33,089 nucleotides of DNA, from NCBI GenBank assembly GCA_036403515.1, contig DASWQV010000095.1:1-33089 (forward strand), in the 5' to 3' direction. The first letter of the stretch is position 1, and each line of letters starts with the position of its first letter. The notes beneath the pieces are model-generated. The model ran no database searches, had not been told where the DNA came from, and was given only the letters and a program-made list of their open reading frames with translations. This DNA is from VRUE01 sp036403515. Lineage in GTDB: Bacteria; Actinomycetota; Thermoleophilia; Solirubrobacterales; 70-9. The position numbers were made by a program, and so were the translations under genes. Below are positions 15,380-22,935 of the stretch, in pieces.

Positions 15380-16419
15380 GGCCAGACCACCAGCCGCTGC
15401 ACGTTGGCCCTCACCCTTCGAAGCAGCGCCGCGGCGGACTCGGCGTCGAGTTCCCCCAGAGCCGCCAGCGAAGTCTTGAACTCGGAGCCGAGCAACCCTT
15501 CAGTGGCCGGCACGGCGCGACCGTCGGGCGCCACGATCAATGACCCACCAGGCAAGAGCGGCAATTCGCGAGCGCCCGCGACGGGCCTGCAGGCGAGTGC
15601 GCCGACCGACGTCCCGACCGCGTTGCTCACCTCCGCAACCATCCGCGCGAGTGTGTCGGCAAGCGGAGCCTTACCGGGAATCCGGTAGAGCGCCGCGCGC
15701 GTGTCCTCGATCGTCGACAGCGGCGGCTCGCCGCTGGGTCGCGTGCGACGGAATCGGTCCCACCGCAACAGGAACCACTTCCGATTGCCACACACCGAGC
15801 CGTGGTGGGAGAGCACGGCGTCCATGGCGAAGAGAGTGGCGTTGGCCGCGTAGGCGAGCCGGCCACGGTTCTCCCCGGCACGCTCGGCGAGGATCGCGTA
15901 CGCGGCAAGCCGCGCTGCCCGCTCGAGCGAAGCCCACTTCCAGACGGTTCCTAGGTCGGGGAGGCGATCAGCGAATGGCATCGTGCCGTCGGTGGCGACG
16001 CCATTAACTATCCGCTCGATGTACTTCAGCCTCACGGTGCGCGATGAATTCCAGCTGCCGTAGGCCGCCACGGCGTCAGGCGAGGCCAGCGAGGCGACCT
16101 GTCGGAGATACTCGAGGTCCCGCTCAAGCGAGGAGCGGGAGAAGCAGATGTACTCGAGATGGTTCCCGGCGGCGAAGAGCTGGGTCGCAATTCGCCCGTC
16201 GTCGTCCCCGTCCCCCTCGACGATGCAGATCGTGTCTATGTCGCTGAGGCGGTTGGCCAAGCCGTGGACAGGCGAACTCGTGAGCAGCACCACGGCAGGT
16301 TCGTCCAGGGCGCCGCGGATGACATCCTCGACGGCCGCGATCGTCAGACCACGAGTCTCGAGGAACTGCTCCACCGCTCTCGCGCGCACCCGCGCCTGCT
16401 CGGTGATCGCGCCGCTCAC
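15376..16419 (-). CDS. Nucleotidyltransferase-like protein
   Basis: The start is GTG at 16417-16419 (GTGA overlap with the phosphodiesterase stop), giving 347 residues; an open frame extending about 100 codons upstream lies inside that gene. VVLLTSSPVHGLANRLSDIDTICIVEGD matches the minimal nucleotidyltransferase pattern (GS-like motif, then SDxD with two metal-binding aspartates), although the first motif reads SSPVHG instead of GSxxxG. The following 280 residues are mostly helical, with RKWFLLRWDRFRR a basic patch. It may attach a nucleotide (CMP, UMP or AMP) to a pathway intermediate or to a partner protein. Its place between the phosphodiesterase and an unknown helical gene fits nucleotide-activated chemistry. 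Confidence 0.65.
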   Translation of the reverse strand: MSGAITEQARVRARAVEQFLETRGLTIAAVEDVIRGALDEPAVVLLTSSPVHGLANRLSDIDTICIVEGDGDDDGRIATQLFAAGNHLEYICFSRSSLERDLEYLRQVASLASPDAVAAYGSWNSSRTVRLKYIERIVNGVATDGTMPFADRLPDLGTVWKWASLERAARLAAYAILAERAGENRGRLAYAANATLFAMDAVLSHHGSVCGNRKWFLLRWDRFRRTRPSGEPPLSTIEDTRAALYRIPGKAPLADTLARMVAEVSNAVGTSVGALACRPVAGARELPLLPGGSLIVAPDGRAVPATEGLLGSEFKTSLAALGELDAESAAALLRRVRANVQRLVVWP

Positions 16420-18104
16420 CTGGCTACACCAACCTCGGCGGTGCCCTGGGGCGGCCGTGGCGAAGCTGCCAACACCGAGAGAAGCCAGGGCGCGACATCG
16501 CGGTTGTTGACCAACATAGCCCTCCAGGCTGCGGGTAGACCGGGACCAGCGGCCGCGAGGATTCCTGCGAGGGACGGCGCACCGGTGTTGGTCAGGTGGC
16601 CTCCGGTCTTGCGGGTGGCCACCACGGCGCTTGAACCCGGCGCCGGCCCGGTCTTGAGGTGGAACCCAGGCGCCAGGACCAGGTACGCATCGCCCAACTC
16701 GGGGCGAAGCCGGTTGCGGCTGCACAGCACCTCGCTCACCACGTGCCGGCCGCTCGAACTCTCCCGAACCGCCGTTAGAGCCCGCTCGGCGCGCTCGACA
16801 GTCTCCTCGACCCGCGATCGCGGCACTGAGCCGCCGGGTCGCTCGACGCTGTTGACCCAGATGGAGCCGTCGCCGGCGGGAGAGAGCGCGATCTGGGTTC
16901 TGCGCGGGTCGATCTCGCCCTTGCAGTCGAAGACGAGCAAGCCCGCCCGCTCGAGGATCGCGTTGGCGTACACGTCATGGCTCATCCCGGCCATTCCATG
17001 GTCGGAGCTCACCACCACCAGCGTCTCCGGATCGGCGTGTCGCAACAACGCTCCGAGGTGGGCGTCGGCCCAGCGGTAAGCCGCTCTCAAAGAGAGCCAC
17101 GCAGTGGTCGCCAACTCGGCGTCGAACACCGGTGATGCGGGATCGCAGAGACCCGTGAGCTCGTGCGCGAGGTCGTCGATGCAGGGCTGGTAGACCACCG
17201 TCAGAGACGCAGGGCCGAGCGCGTCAAGCGCGACTCGGCTGACGCGCGTGAAATACCGGGCGGCCTGCTCGACGGTGCTGAGCAGGATCCTCTCCGCGCC
17301 GCCGTCACCACCGTCCAGCAGGGTCGGACCGAAGACGCCGCGGCGGTAGAAGCGCCCTAGGCCCTCGCCAACGAACGGGTCTGCCCGGCGGGCCACTGAG
17401 CGTGCACAGGCGTCGGGCGCGGAGGTGGTTTCCCAGGCGCCGAGCTGAAGCAACAGGGGCACTCCGTCGCTGGGACGGCGGACCGCCCGGACGAGCGTCG
17501 CGGGGGCGGTGCCGGAACACCATGCCCGCCATCCCGCATCCAGGCGCAATGACATCCGGCGGCCCTCGAGTGATTCGATGGCCACGATGTCCTCGACCGG
17601 CCTACTAGCCGCCACGCTTCCCACCGGCAGCGCCTCGGAATCGCCGGGCGTGCCGTCGAGCACGACAACTCCGCCTCTCCGCACCCGTCTCGAGTAGCCG
17701 TCGATCGCGAAACGCAGGCCAGGGGAAAACGGCCCCTCCGGCTCCCGGACCGCCCACGGCACGTGGACCAGCATCGCGTCGGAGTGCTCGGGATCCAGGC
17801 GATCCCAGATCGGCGCAGCGTAGAGCGCCTCCGGCGCGAAGCCGCGGCGTCGGCCGAGGATCCCGCGTGGAGGGTCCGGCGTCATGAAGCCGGTGACGCC
17901 GTGATCCGCCGGATCAAGACCAGTGAACAGAGTCGCGAGGGCGGCGGGCGTCTGTGCGTTCGGCCATGAAGGCTCCGCGGCAGTCAACATGCCGGCCCCT
18001 ACCACCGACCGTAGCGCCGGCAGATCGCCTTCGTCGAGCAGCCTGCGCACGGCCCAGTGCGCCGCCGCATCCCACACGTGCCAGAGGACTCGATGTGCCG
18101 TCAT
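16416..18104 (-). CDS. Type I phosphodiesterase / nucleotide pyrophosphatase (alkaline phosphatase superfamily)
   Basis: A 562-residue protein of the nucleotide pyrophosphatase/phosphodiesterase type. The metal Asp is in LWHVWDAAAHW (Asp12), the nucleophile Thr52 in SWPNAQTPAALATLFTGLDPADHGVTGF, a metal pair in YQPCIDDLAHE, and the characteristic SSDHGM further on. Such enzymes hydrolyse nucleotide pyrophosphate, phosphodiester or phosphoramidate bonds. No signal peptide is visible, so it should act in the cytoplasm, which is less usual and fits processing of a nucleotide-linked intermediate. It overlaps the CYTH-domain gene by 4 nt upstream and the nucleotidyltransferase-like gene by 4 nt downstream. 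Confidence 0.85.
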   Translation of the reverse strand: MTAHRVLWHVWDAAAHWAVRRLLDEGDLPALRSVVGAGMLTAAEPSWPNAQTPAALATLFTGLDPADHGVTGFMTPDPPRGILGRRRGFAPEALYAAPIWDRLDPEHSDAMLVHVPWAVREPEGPFSPGLRFAIDGYSRRVRRGGVVVLDGTPGDSEALPVGSVAASRPVEDIVAIESLEGRRMSLRLDAGWRAWCSGTAPATLVRAVRRPSDGVPLLLQLGAWETTSAPDACARSVARRADPFVGEGLGRFYRRGVFGPTLLDGGDGGAERILLSTVEQAARYFTRVSRVALDALGPASLTVVYQPCIDDLAHELTGLCDPASPVFDAELATTAWLSLRAAYRWADAHLGALLRHADPETLVVVSSDHGMAGMSHDVYANAILERAGLLVFDCKGEIDPRRTQIALSPAGDGSIWVNSVERPGGSVPRSRVEETVERAERALTAVRESSSGRHVVSEVLCSRNRLRPELGDAYLVLAPGFHLKTGPAPGSSAVVATRKTGGHLTNTGAPSLAGILAAAGPGLPAAWRAMLVNNRDVAPWLLSVLAASPRPPQGTAEVGVAR

Positions 18105-19327
18105 GCCCGTCCGGCGACCCGGGGCATAGGAGGCACAGCCCCATCAACGACATCGCGCAGAAAGGACAGCTTCGAGTAGAAGCTCTCCTGGAACGGCTGT
18201 CGCCGCGCCGTCAGAAAAGTCCGGATCCAATCGGTCACCGCGGCGAGCTCCGGGAGAACCGCGCTCTCGTCTGGGCGCACCAGGGTCCGGCTACGAAGGT
18301 ACTCGACCTCGCACTGCATGAGCGCCATCTGCGGCGACTCAAGCAGAGAGCAATGGTCGAAGAACACCCCGTAGACGTGCCCGGTTTCGACTGACTCAAA
18401 GTTGACGTCGTAGCGCACTCGGCGGAAACTTGGGAGTCGCCGCGTCTCGGCGCCGAGATGTTGGCGGAGGTGTTCCTCGAGCGAGCCTTCGATCGAGATC
18501 CCTGGACGGAGCTCCTCACGCCGTATCAAGGCGTCGCGCGCGAACCACTTGCGCTTGCACGTGAAGAGACCGTCGGTCGTCGGGATGAACGACACGTAGC
18601 CGCGTTCCGGCTCCGGCGACAGCACCTCGAAGAGATGGTTGACGTAGTCCCACACCTGCAACCCGTCGCGATACTCGAGCACAAACCCGGGCAGCTTGCC
18701 CCGCTTCACTAGATCGTGGAAGGACGCCGTGAGCGCCCAGATGTCGGCGTCGCTGGACAGCGTCAGCTTGTACTCCGCCTCGTGGCCTGCAAGGCACTTT
18801 CGGTAATAGCACTGGTGGCTGTTGATGAACGTCGGATCCTTGGCATGGGCCTCGAGCGCCAAGCGCAGCAGCTCGTCGTCGTCGTCAACGGGCACGGGCT
18901 CCTCGCTGGTCCTGATGAACACGGCGTCCCCCCCGTGGAAGCGAGCCCGCCCGTAGAGGTGGGCGCGACCATCCACCACCATGCCGCGGTAGAAGATCGG
19001 GACGTAAGAGTCGGCGATCGACTGCCGCCGCTCGCCGATGACGTCCGCGATCTGCTCGCGAAGCAGCGGCGTCGGCGTCAGCCCGTCATAGAGATCGCCA
19101 AACCGCAGCGCCTTATCTGCGAGCCGTCGCCGCGAAGTTTGGCTCCGCAACCCGGTAGTACGCAGCCTAACGTCTAGGTCGCGGAGTTCGAGCGAGATCG
19201 TGTTGCTCTTCTGGACGGTCTCTGCGGCGGGCAGGGAGGCAGCCAGGCACCGCGGCGGGACCGGGTCACGCCAGCGTCCGTCGATCAACTCAATCGGGCC
19301 AATCCAGATTTCCCCCCGCCGCGTCAC
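18101..19327 (-). CDS. CYTH-domain (triphosphate tunnel metalloenzyme-like) protein
   Basis: With the GTG at 19325-19327 (GTGA overlap with the phosphotransferase stop) the protein has 408 residues. HEAEYKLTL carries the ExExK signature of CYTH/triphosphate tunnel enzymes (Glu183, Glu185, Lys187), and downstream strands include KRKWFARD, VRYDVNFESVETGHVYGVFFDHCSLLES and CEVEYLRS (Glu340, Glu342), which fit the charged beta-tunnel of adenylate cyclase class IV, thiamine triphosphatase and inorganic triphosphatases. The first 180 residues are not recognised. Likely acts on a triphosphate or polyphosphate substrate with metal; the specific reaction is unknown. Its presence in a biosynthetic operon beside a phosphodiesterase and a PPDK-like enzyme is unusual. 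Confidence 0.6.
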   Translation of the reverse strand: MTRRGEIWIGPIELIDGRWRDPVPPRCLAASLPAAETVQKSNTISLELRDLDVRLRTTGLRSQTSRRRLADKALRFGDLYDGLTPTPLLREQIADVIGERRQSIADSYVPIFYRGMVVDGRAHLYGRARFHGGDAVFIRTSEEPVPVDDDDELLRLALEAHAKDPTFINSHQCYYRKCLAGHEAEYKLTLSSDADIWALTASFHDLVKRGKLPGFVLEYRDGLQVWDYVNHLFEVLSPEPERGYVSFIPTTDGLFTCKRKWFARDALIRREELRPGISIEGSLEEHLRQHLGAETRRLPSFRRVRYDVNFESVETGHVYGVFFDHCSLLESPQMALMQCEVEYLRSRTLVRPDESAVLPELAAVTDWIRTFLTARRQPFQESFYSKLSFLRDVVDGAVPPMPRVAGRA

Positions 19328-21267
19328 GACGGGGCCCCATCGACGATCACCGACAGTGAACCGTCGGCGATCACGGCGGTGCCCGAGCGGGGCGGATCGG
19401 GATGAATGATCGCCGGCAACCGGGCTTCGCGCAAGAGGATCCCAAGGTGCGAGAGGACCGCTCCCCGCTCGAAGACGAATCCGGCCACCCAATCGATCAG
19501 CACCGAGAGCGCCGCATAGGGGGCGCTAGCGACGACGATCGGCTTCTCGGGGCATTCCCTGACCGCGCTGAAGAGTGCACCAAACTCACGGTCGGTGAGG
19601 ACGTCCTCGGTCCGGTCGACGCTGACCGCGGGCCCGATGCTGAGCCGCTCGAGCAGGGCATCGTTTCCGATCTCAAGCACCGGGCCGCGCGCCATGCCCC
19701 CGCTCACGACTGCTCCGACGCCGTCGGCGGCGTTGTCGGGGACCTCGCTCTGCGCGGCGCTGTAGTCGACGAAGACCGCCTGCCTATCATCGATCACCCA
19801 CTCCAGTTGCACGCCGGGCAGGACGTCGTCGAGGGCGCGAGTGAAGTCGACGATTCCGGGAAGCGCGGAGCGCACCTCCTCCGGGGCCTCCCCGTCGAGC
19901 GCCGCAGTCTCCCCATCTGGTATGTAGATGCGCGAGGTCAGCGCCGTGCCACGGTTCAGGGCCAGCAGGCCGTCGTGCGAGAGTTCCACCAAGGTGCGCC
20001 CCTGCCCGTCCCTCAGCGAGAGGGCACCGTGGGAGCCGCGAAGGAAGTCGCGGACGATGCAGCCCTGTAGCTTCGCGCTGTCGGCGTCGCGAAGCAGCGT
20101 GCGCAGTTGCCCGAGCAGGTCGTCCCGATCGGCGACGACCTGACGGATGGTCGGCGCGACATCGATCACCACCTCCTTTGCGGTGAGCTCGTCGAGCAGC
20201 GGCCGAAGGTGCCCCCGCGCCCCCTCGCCGACGAGGGCGGCCCCGTTCAGCGAAACGGCGAACGCCTCCCCCGTCCTCATCCGGTGTTTGCGCGCTAGTC
20301 GATACGGCATCGAGCGCTTGGCGACGTAGCTCGCCCAGATCGGAGCGGCTGCTCCGAGTGAGAAGCGATCGGAGGGGATGTCGTCGAGGTAGAGCCTGCA
20401 GTAAGCGAGGTGCGGCTCCGCGACCCAGCGCTCCGCCCCGACGCGAGCCGCGACTGGTCGGCACTGGAGCACCGCGACGATGCTCGCGTCCCAAGCCCAC
20501 TCGACGTCGACGTCGTCGCCGGTCGCCTCCCTAAGCCGCTGAGCCGTGGTGCACACCGACCTCAGGAAAGTGGGCGTATCCTCCCGCGCCGCTTCCTCGC
20601 GACAGTCGACCACAACCCTGGCGGGAACATCGGCCCCCGCGACGAGCCCGTCGGCGCGGCCGCGTACGTACTCGACCGTCACCTCGTCGCCGTCGGTGAA
20701 GGCGACGCCGGCGATCGCCGGCTCGACCATCTGCTGGACGACAACCGCCATCCGCGGGGCGGGGTCGAAGTCGCCAGCGCGCACACGTGCCGCAAGCGCC
20801 GCGGGACCATAGAAGCTGCGCCAGCACACCGCGATGGCATCGGCGAGCTGGGTGGGGGTCTCGACCCCGAGAACCGAGGCATAGATGCCAGCGCCGGAGG
20901 CATCCGCTGCGTCCTCGTCTACCGCGGAGGACCTCACCGCGAGCCAGAAGCCATCAGCGCGACCCCAGGTCCCGTCGACCGCCACCAGCAGCGTCTCGAT
21001 CTGCGAGGGGGTTGGTGAGACACCGCGGAAAATCTTCGCCACCTCCGCCTCGGCCTCGGGCAGGAATGCGCCCACCGTTGAGCGCACGTCCTCCATCAGC
21101 CGAGCGAGCGACCGCAACCTGTGCGGGCCCAGGGCAAGCCCGAACTCGTCGACGGTTAGGCATAGCGCGCGCGGCACGGGAGCGATCTTGGAGGCCATCA
21201 CGAGGCCAGTGAACTTTCCCCCGCACACGGACCGCGGAGGGCCTTGGTCAAGCGTCACCACCGACAT
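19324..21267 (-). CDS. PPDK/PEP-synthase-like phosphotransferase (ATP-grasp plus phosphohistidine domains)
   Basis: The 647-residue protein has the N-terminal ATP-grasp of pyruvate phosphate dikinase/PEP synthase (GGKFTGL near 16-22, LAVRSSAVDEDAADASGAGIY near 109-129, CWRSFYGPAA, VVVQQMVEP) and the mobile swivelling domain with SGGMARGP and the phospho-accepting His about 607 in LSHLGILLREARLPAII. It lacks the C-terminal PEP/pyruvate TIM barrel of PEP synthase, so it resembles the dikinase-type enzymes that phosphorylate another acceptor, such as rifampin phosphotransferase or the glutamine kinase of Campylobacter that makes a P-N bond. It should split ATP to AMP and phosphate while phosphorylating an intermediate. 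One-base overlap with the upstream dCTP-deaminase-like gene (TGATG). Confidence 0.83.
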   Translation of the reverse strand: MSVVTLDQGPPRSVCGGKFTGLVMASKIAPVPRALCLTVDEFGLALGPHRLRSLARLMEDVRSTVGAFLPEAEAEVAKIFRGVSPTPSQIETLLVAVDGTWGRADGFWLAVRSSAVDEDAADASGAGIYASVLGVETPTQLADAIAVCWRSFYGPAALAARVRAGDFDPAPRMAVVVQQMVEPAIAGVAFTDGDEVTVEYVRGRADGLVAGADVPARVVVDCREEAAREDTPTFLRSVCTTAQRLREATGDDVDVEWAWDASIVAVLQCRPVAARVGAERWVAEPHLAYCRLYLDDIPSDRFSLGAAAPIWASYVAKRSMPYRLARKHRMRTGEAFAVSLNGAALVGEGARGHLRPLLDELTAKEVVIDVAPTIRQVVADRDDLLGQLRTLLRDADSAKLQGCIVRDFLRGSHGALSLRDGQGRTLVELSHDGLLALNRGTALTSRIYIPDGETAALDGEAPEEVRSALPGIVDFTRALDDVLPGVQLEWVIDDRQAVFVDYSAAQSEVPDNAADGVGAVVSGGMARGPVLEIGNDALLERLSIGPAVSVDRTEDVLTDREFGALFSAVRECPEKPIVVASAPYAALSVLIDWVAGFVFERGAVLSHLGILLREARLPAIIHPDPPRSGTAVIADGSLSVIVDGAPS

Positions 21268-21839
21268 CAGGTGGCCACCTCGATGCCATCCAGTACATGC
21301 TCGGCCGCGACTTCCTGGCCTACCTCGAAATCGCGGTGGATCAGCGTGCTGGCGGGGCCGACGGATCCTTGATACTTGCCCTGGTAGAGATCGATCTCAC
21401 CGAGCGGCTCCCACCACATCATTTGTCCGATGCGCATCCCAGGATAGAGTCGCACCGGGTGCGCGGGGAACAACTGCAACGTCCACTGGCCGAAGAAACC
21501 GATGTCACCGAGGCTGGCCGACAGGTTTATGAATAGGCCCAAACGGGCGACCGAAGACCTGGCCGCGAAGGTGGGCGCATAGTATGGGCTCCCGAGCCGC
21601 TCAAGCGTGTGAGCCAGGTACAGACGGTGCGCTTCGAGTACGTATCCGCTCGACGGGATCTCGATCTCACGACATGTGTTCGGAACCTTGGGATCGACTG
21701 GGAAAGTGTCGTAGACCTTGAGCTTGTCGCCAAGTCGGAAGTTGTAAGAGTTCGGGTTCACTGCCTTCTCGTCGAAGGGGTCGATCAGAATTCGTCGCTT
21801 GCGATGCTGGCCGACGATCTCGGGACCGGTAAGGATCAC
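21267..21839 (-). CDS. dCTP deaminase/dUTPase-family protein, copy 1 (catalytic Glu replaced by Gln)
   Basis: A 190-residue member of the trimeric dCTP deaminase family: NPNSYNFRLGD, ARSSVARLGL, GDIGFFGQWTLQLF, HPVRLYPGMRIGQM and YQGKYQGSVGP follow the family in order. Aligned by eye with E. coli Dcd, the phosphate-binding Ser111 and Arg115 (RSSVAR) and Asp128 are kept, but the catalytic Glu138 is Gln (TLQL instead of VLEF). By itself it should therefore bind nucleotide but deaminate poorly or not at all. It overlaps copy 2 upstream by 4 nt. Its role may be nucleotide binding, a modified reaction, or one half of a mixed trimer with copy 2. Confidence 0.85.
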   Translation of the reverse strand: MILTGPEIVGQHRKRRILIDPFDEKAVNPNSYNFRLGDKLKVYDTFPVDPKVPNTCREIEIPSSGYVLEAHRLYLAHTLERLGSPYYAPTFAARSSVARLGLFINLSASLGDIGFFGQWTLQLFPAHPVRLYPGMRIGQMMWWEPLGEIDLYQGKYQGSVGPASTLIHRDFEVGQEVAAEHVLDGIEVAT

Positions 21840-22369
21840 GACCAGTCGCCCTCTCCGTCCTTGGCGGCCAACCGCGAAGCGACGGTGGTGATTGAGCCGC
21901 GGTACCGGCCCCGGTAGGAGCAGCTCTGGCCAGCGGTTGCCCAGAAAGCGATCTTGCCGATCAGCATCTTCGGATAGACGACGATCGGATGTGCGACTCG
22001 GATCTCAAGCGTCCAGGAGATGATCGCGCCCATGTGCCCGAGCGGGGCGCTGTACTGGATCCACATGCCCATCGTGCTGACCGACCGCCGCGCATACAAA
22101 GTCGCCGCGTAGTGCAGGCTCCCGAGTCGCTCCACGGTGCTCCCTAGGTAGAGGGTCGCTGGCTCCAGGACGAACCCCTGTTCGGGCATCTCGATGCTGC
22201 GCGCCGTCGGCGCGAGACGGGCGTCGAGGACCTCGTCGTCGTACACGATGAGATGGGGCGAGAGCCTGAACCCGTAGCTGTTCGGCTCGATGCTTCCCGC
22301 ACGAAAAGGATCGATCACTATTCGCGATCGCTCGACCTCGTGCTCGATCTCGGCCCCGGTCAGAATCAC
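21836..22369 (-). CDS. dCTP deaminase/dUTPase-family protein, copy 2 (phosphate-binding residues changed)
   Basis: A 177-residue paralogue of the adjacent gene, sharing MILTG-EI at the start, EPNSYGFRLS, VAHPIVVYPKMLIGKI and YRGRYRGSI. Here the catalytic glutamate corresponding to E. coli Glu138 is retained (SWTLEIRV), whereas Ser111 and Arg115 are replaced (RSSLAR becomes RRSVST) and Asp128 becomes His. It is therefore altered at exactly the positions copy 1 keeps. The ATG overlaps the kinase gene stop (22366-22369, ATGA). A tandem duplication followed by division of labour is the simplest reading; a free-standing dCTP deaminase is unlikely. Confidence 0.82.
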   Translation of the reverse strand: MILTGAEIEHEVERSRIVIDPFRAGSIEPNSYGFRLSPHLIVYDDEVLDARLAPTARSIEMPEQGFVLEPATLYLGSTVERLGSLHYAATLYARRSVSTMGMWIQYSAPLGHMGAIISWTLEIRVAHPIVVYPKMLIGKIAFWATAGQSCSYRGRYRGSITTVASRLAAKDGEGDWS

Positions 22370-22935
22370 CGCTGCTCCTTCTGGACGACAGCGGCCGCCG
22401 CGGACTTCAGCTCCCGCAGAGAGCCGTTGTTGTCGAGAACGATGTCGGGACGGATGAGCGAGATGTCCCGGCTCGCTTTCGAGTCCATCGAAGTCGCGAG
22501 ATCCCTTCGTCGCGACAGCCGCTCGCGGCGAGTCGGCTCCTCGACCGCGATGCCTATCACCCGAAAGCCGGCTTGCCGCATCGTCGGCCAGTCGACGTGA
22601 GGGTCCCGCAGGTCGTCGTTGATGATCACGTCCGCGTCGCTCACGTCGAGGCGGCGCAGGAAATCATCGACGAGCGCCCGTGGCGAAAGGCTACGCAGGT
22701 GCGTGGCTATCGATTCGAGCAGTGGCTGGTCCTGGGCGTAGAGGTCGATCTCGCGCCCGGCATACCTATAGAACTCGCGCTGGAGCCAGTAAAGCGGCTC
22801 GGCAAGCTTGACGACTTCGACTCGAAGGCCGCTGGCTTCGAAGCCCTCGCGTAGGAGGTCGGTCAAGGTCGACTTGCCCGAGCCGCTCGCCCCCACAAGT
22901 GCGAAGGCGCGTCGCTTCACGGCGCTAGCGGTCAC
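22366..22935 (-). CDS. P-loop kinase, nucleoside-monophosphate-kinase-like
   Basis: A 189-residue protein with Walker A GASGSGKST (15-23), EVVKLAEPLYWLQREFYRY as in deoxynucleotide or thymidylate kinases, DVIINDDLRDP (Walker-B-like), a lid-like RRERLSRRRDL and a C-terminal DIVLDNNGSLREL. This arrangement resembles phage-type deoxynucleoside monophosphate kinases. GTG at 22935 is preferred because GGAG lies 8 nt upstream; GTG 22920 is an alternative. It overlaps the desaturase gene by 11 nt. With the two dCTP-deaminase-like genes next to it, a nucleotide or nucleotide-linked substrate is likely; the specificity cannot be read. Confidence 0.78.
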   Translation of the reverse strand: MTASAVKRRAFALVGASGSGKSTLTDLLREGFEASGLRVEVVKLAEPLYWLQREFYRYAGREIDLYAQDQPLLESIATHLRSLSPRALVDDFLRRLDVSDADVIINDDLRDPHVDWPTMRQAGFRVIGIAVEEPTRRERLSRRRDLATSMDSKASRDISLIRPDIVLDNNGSLRELKSAAAAVVQKEQR

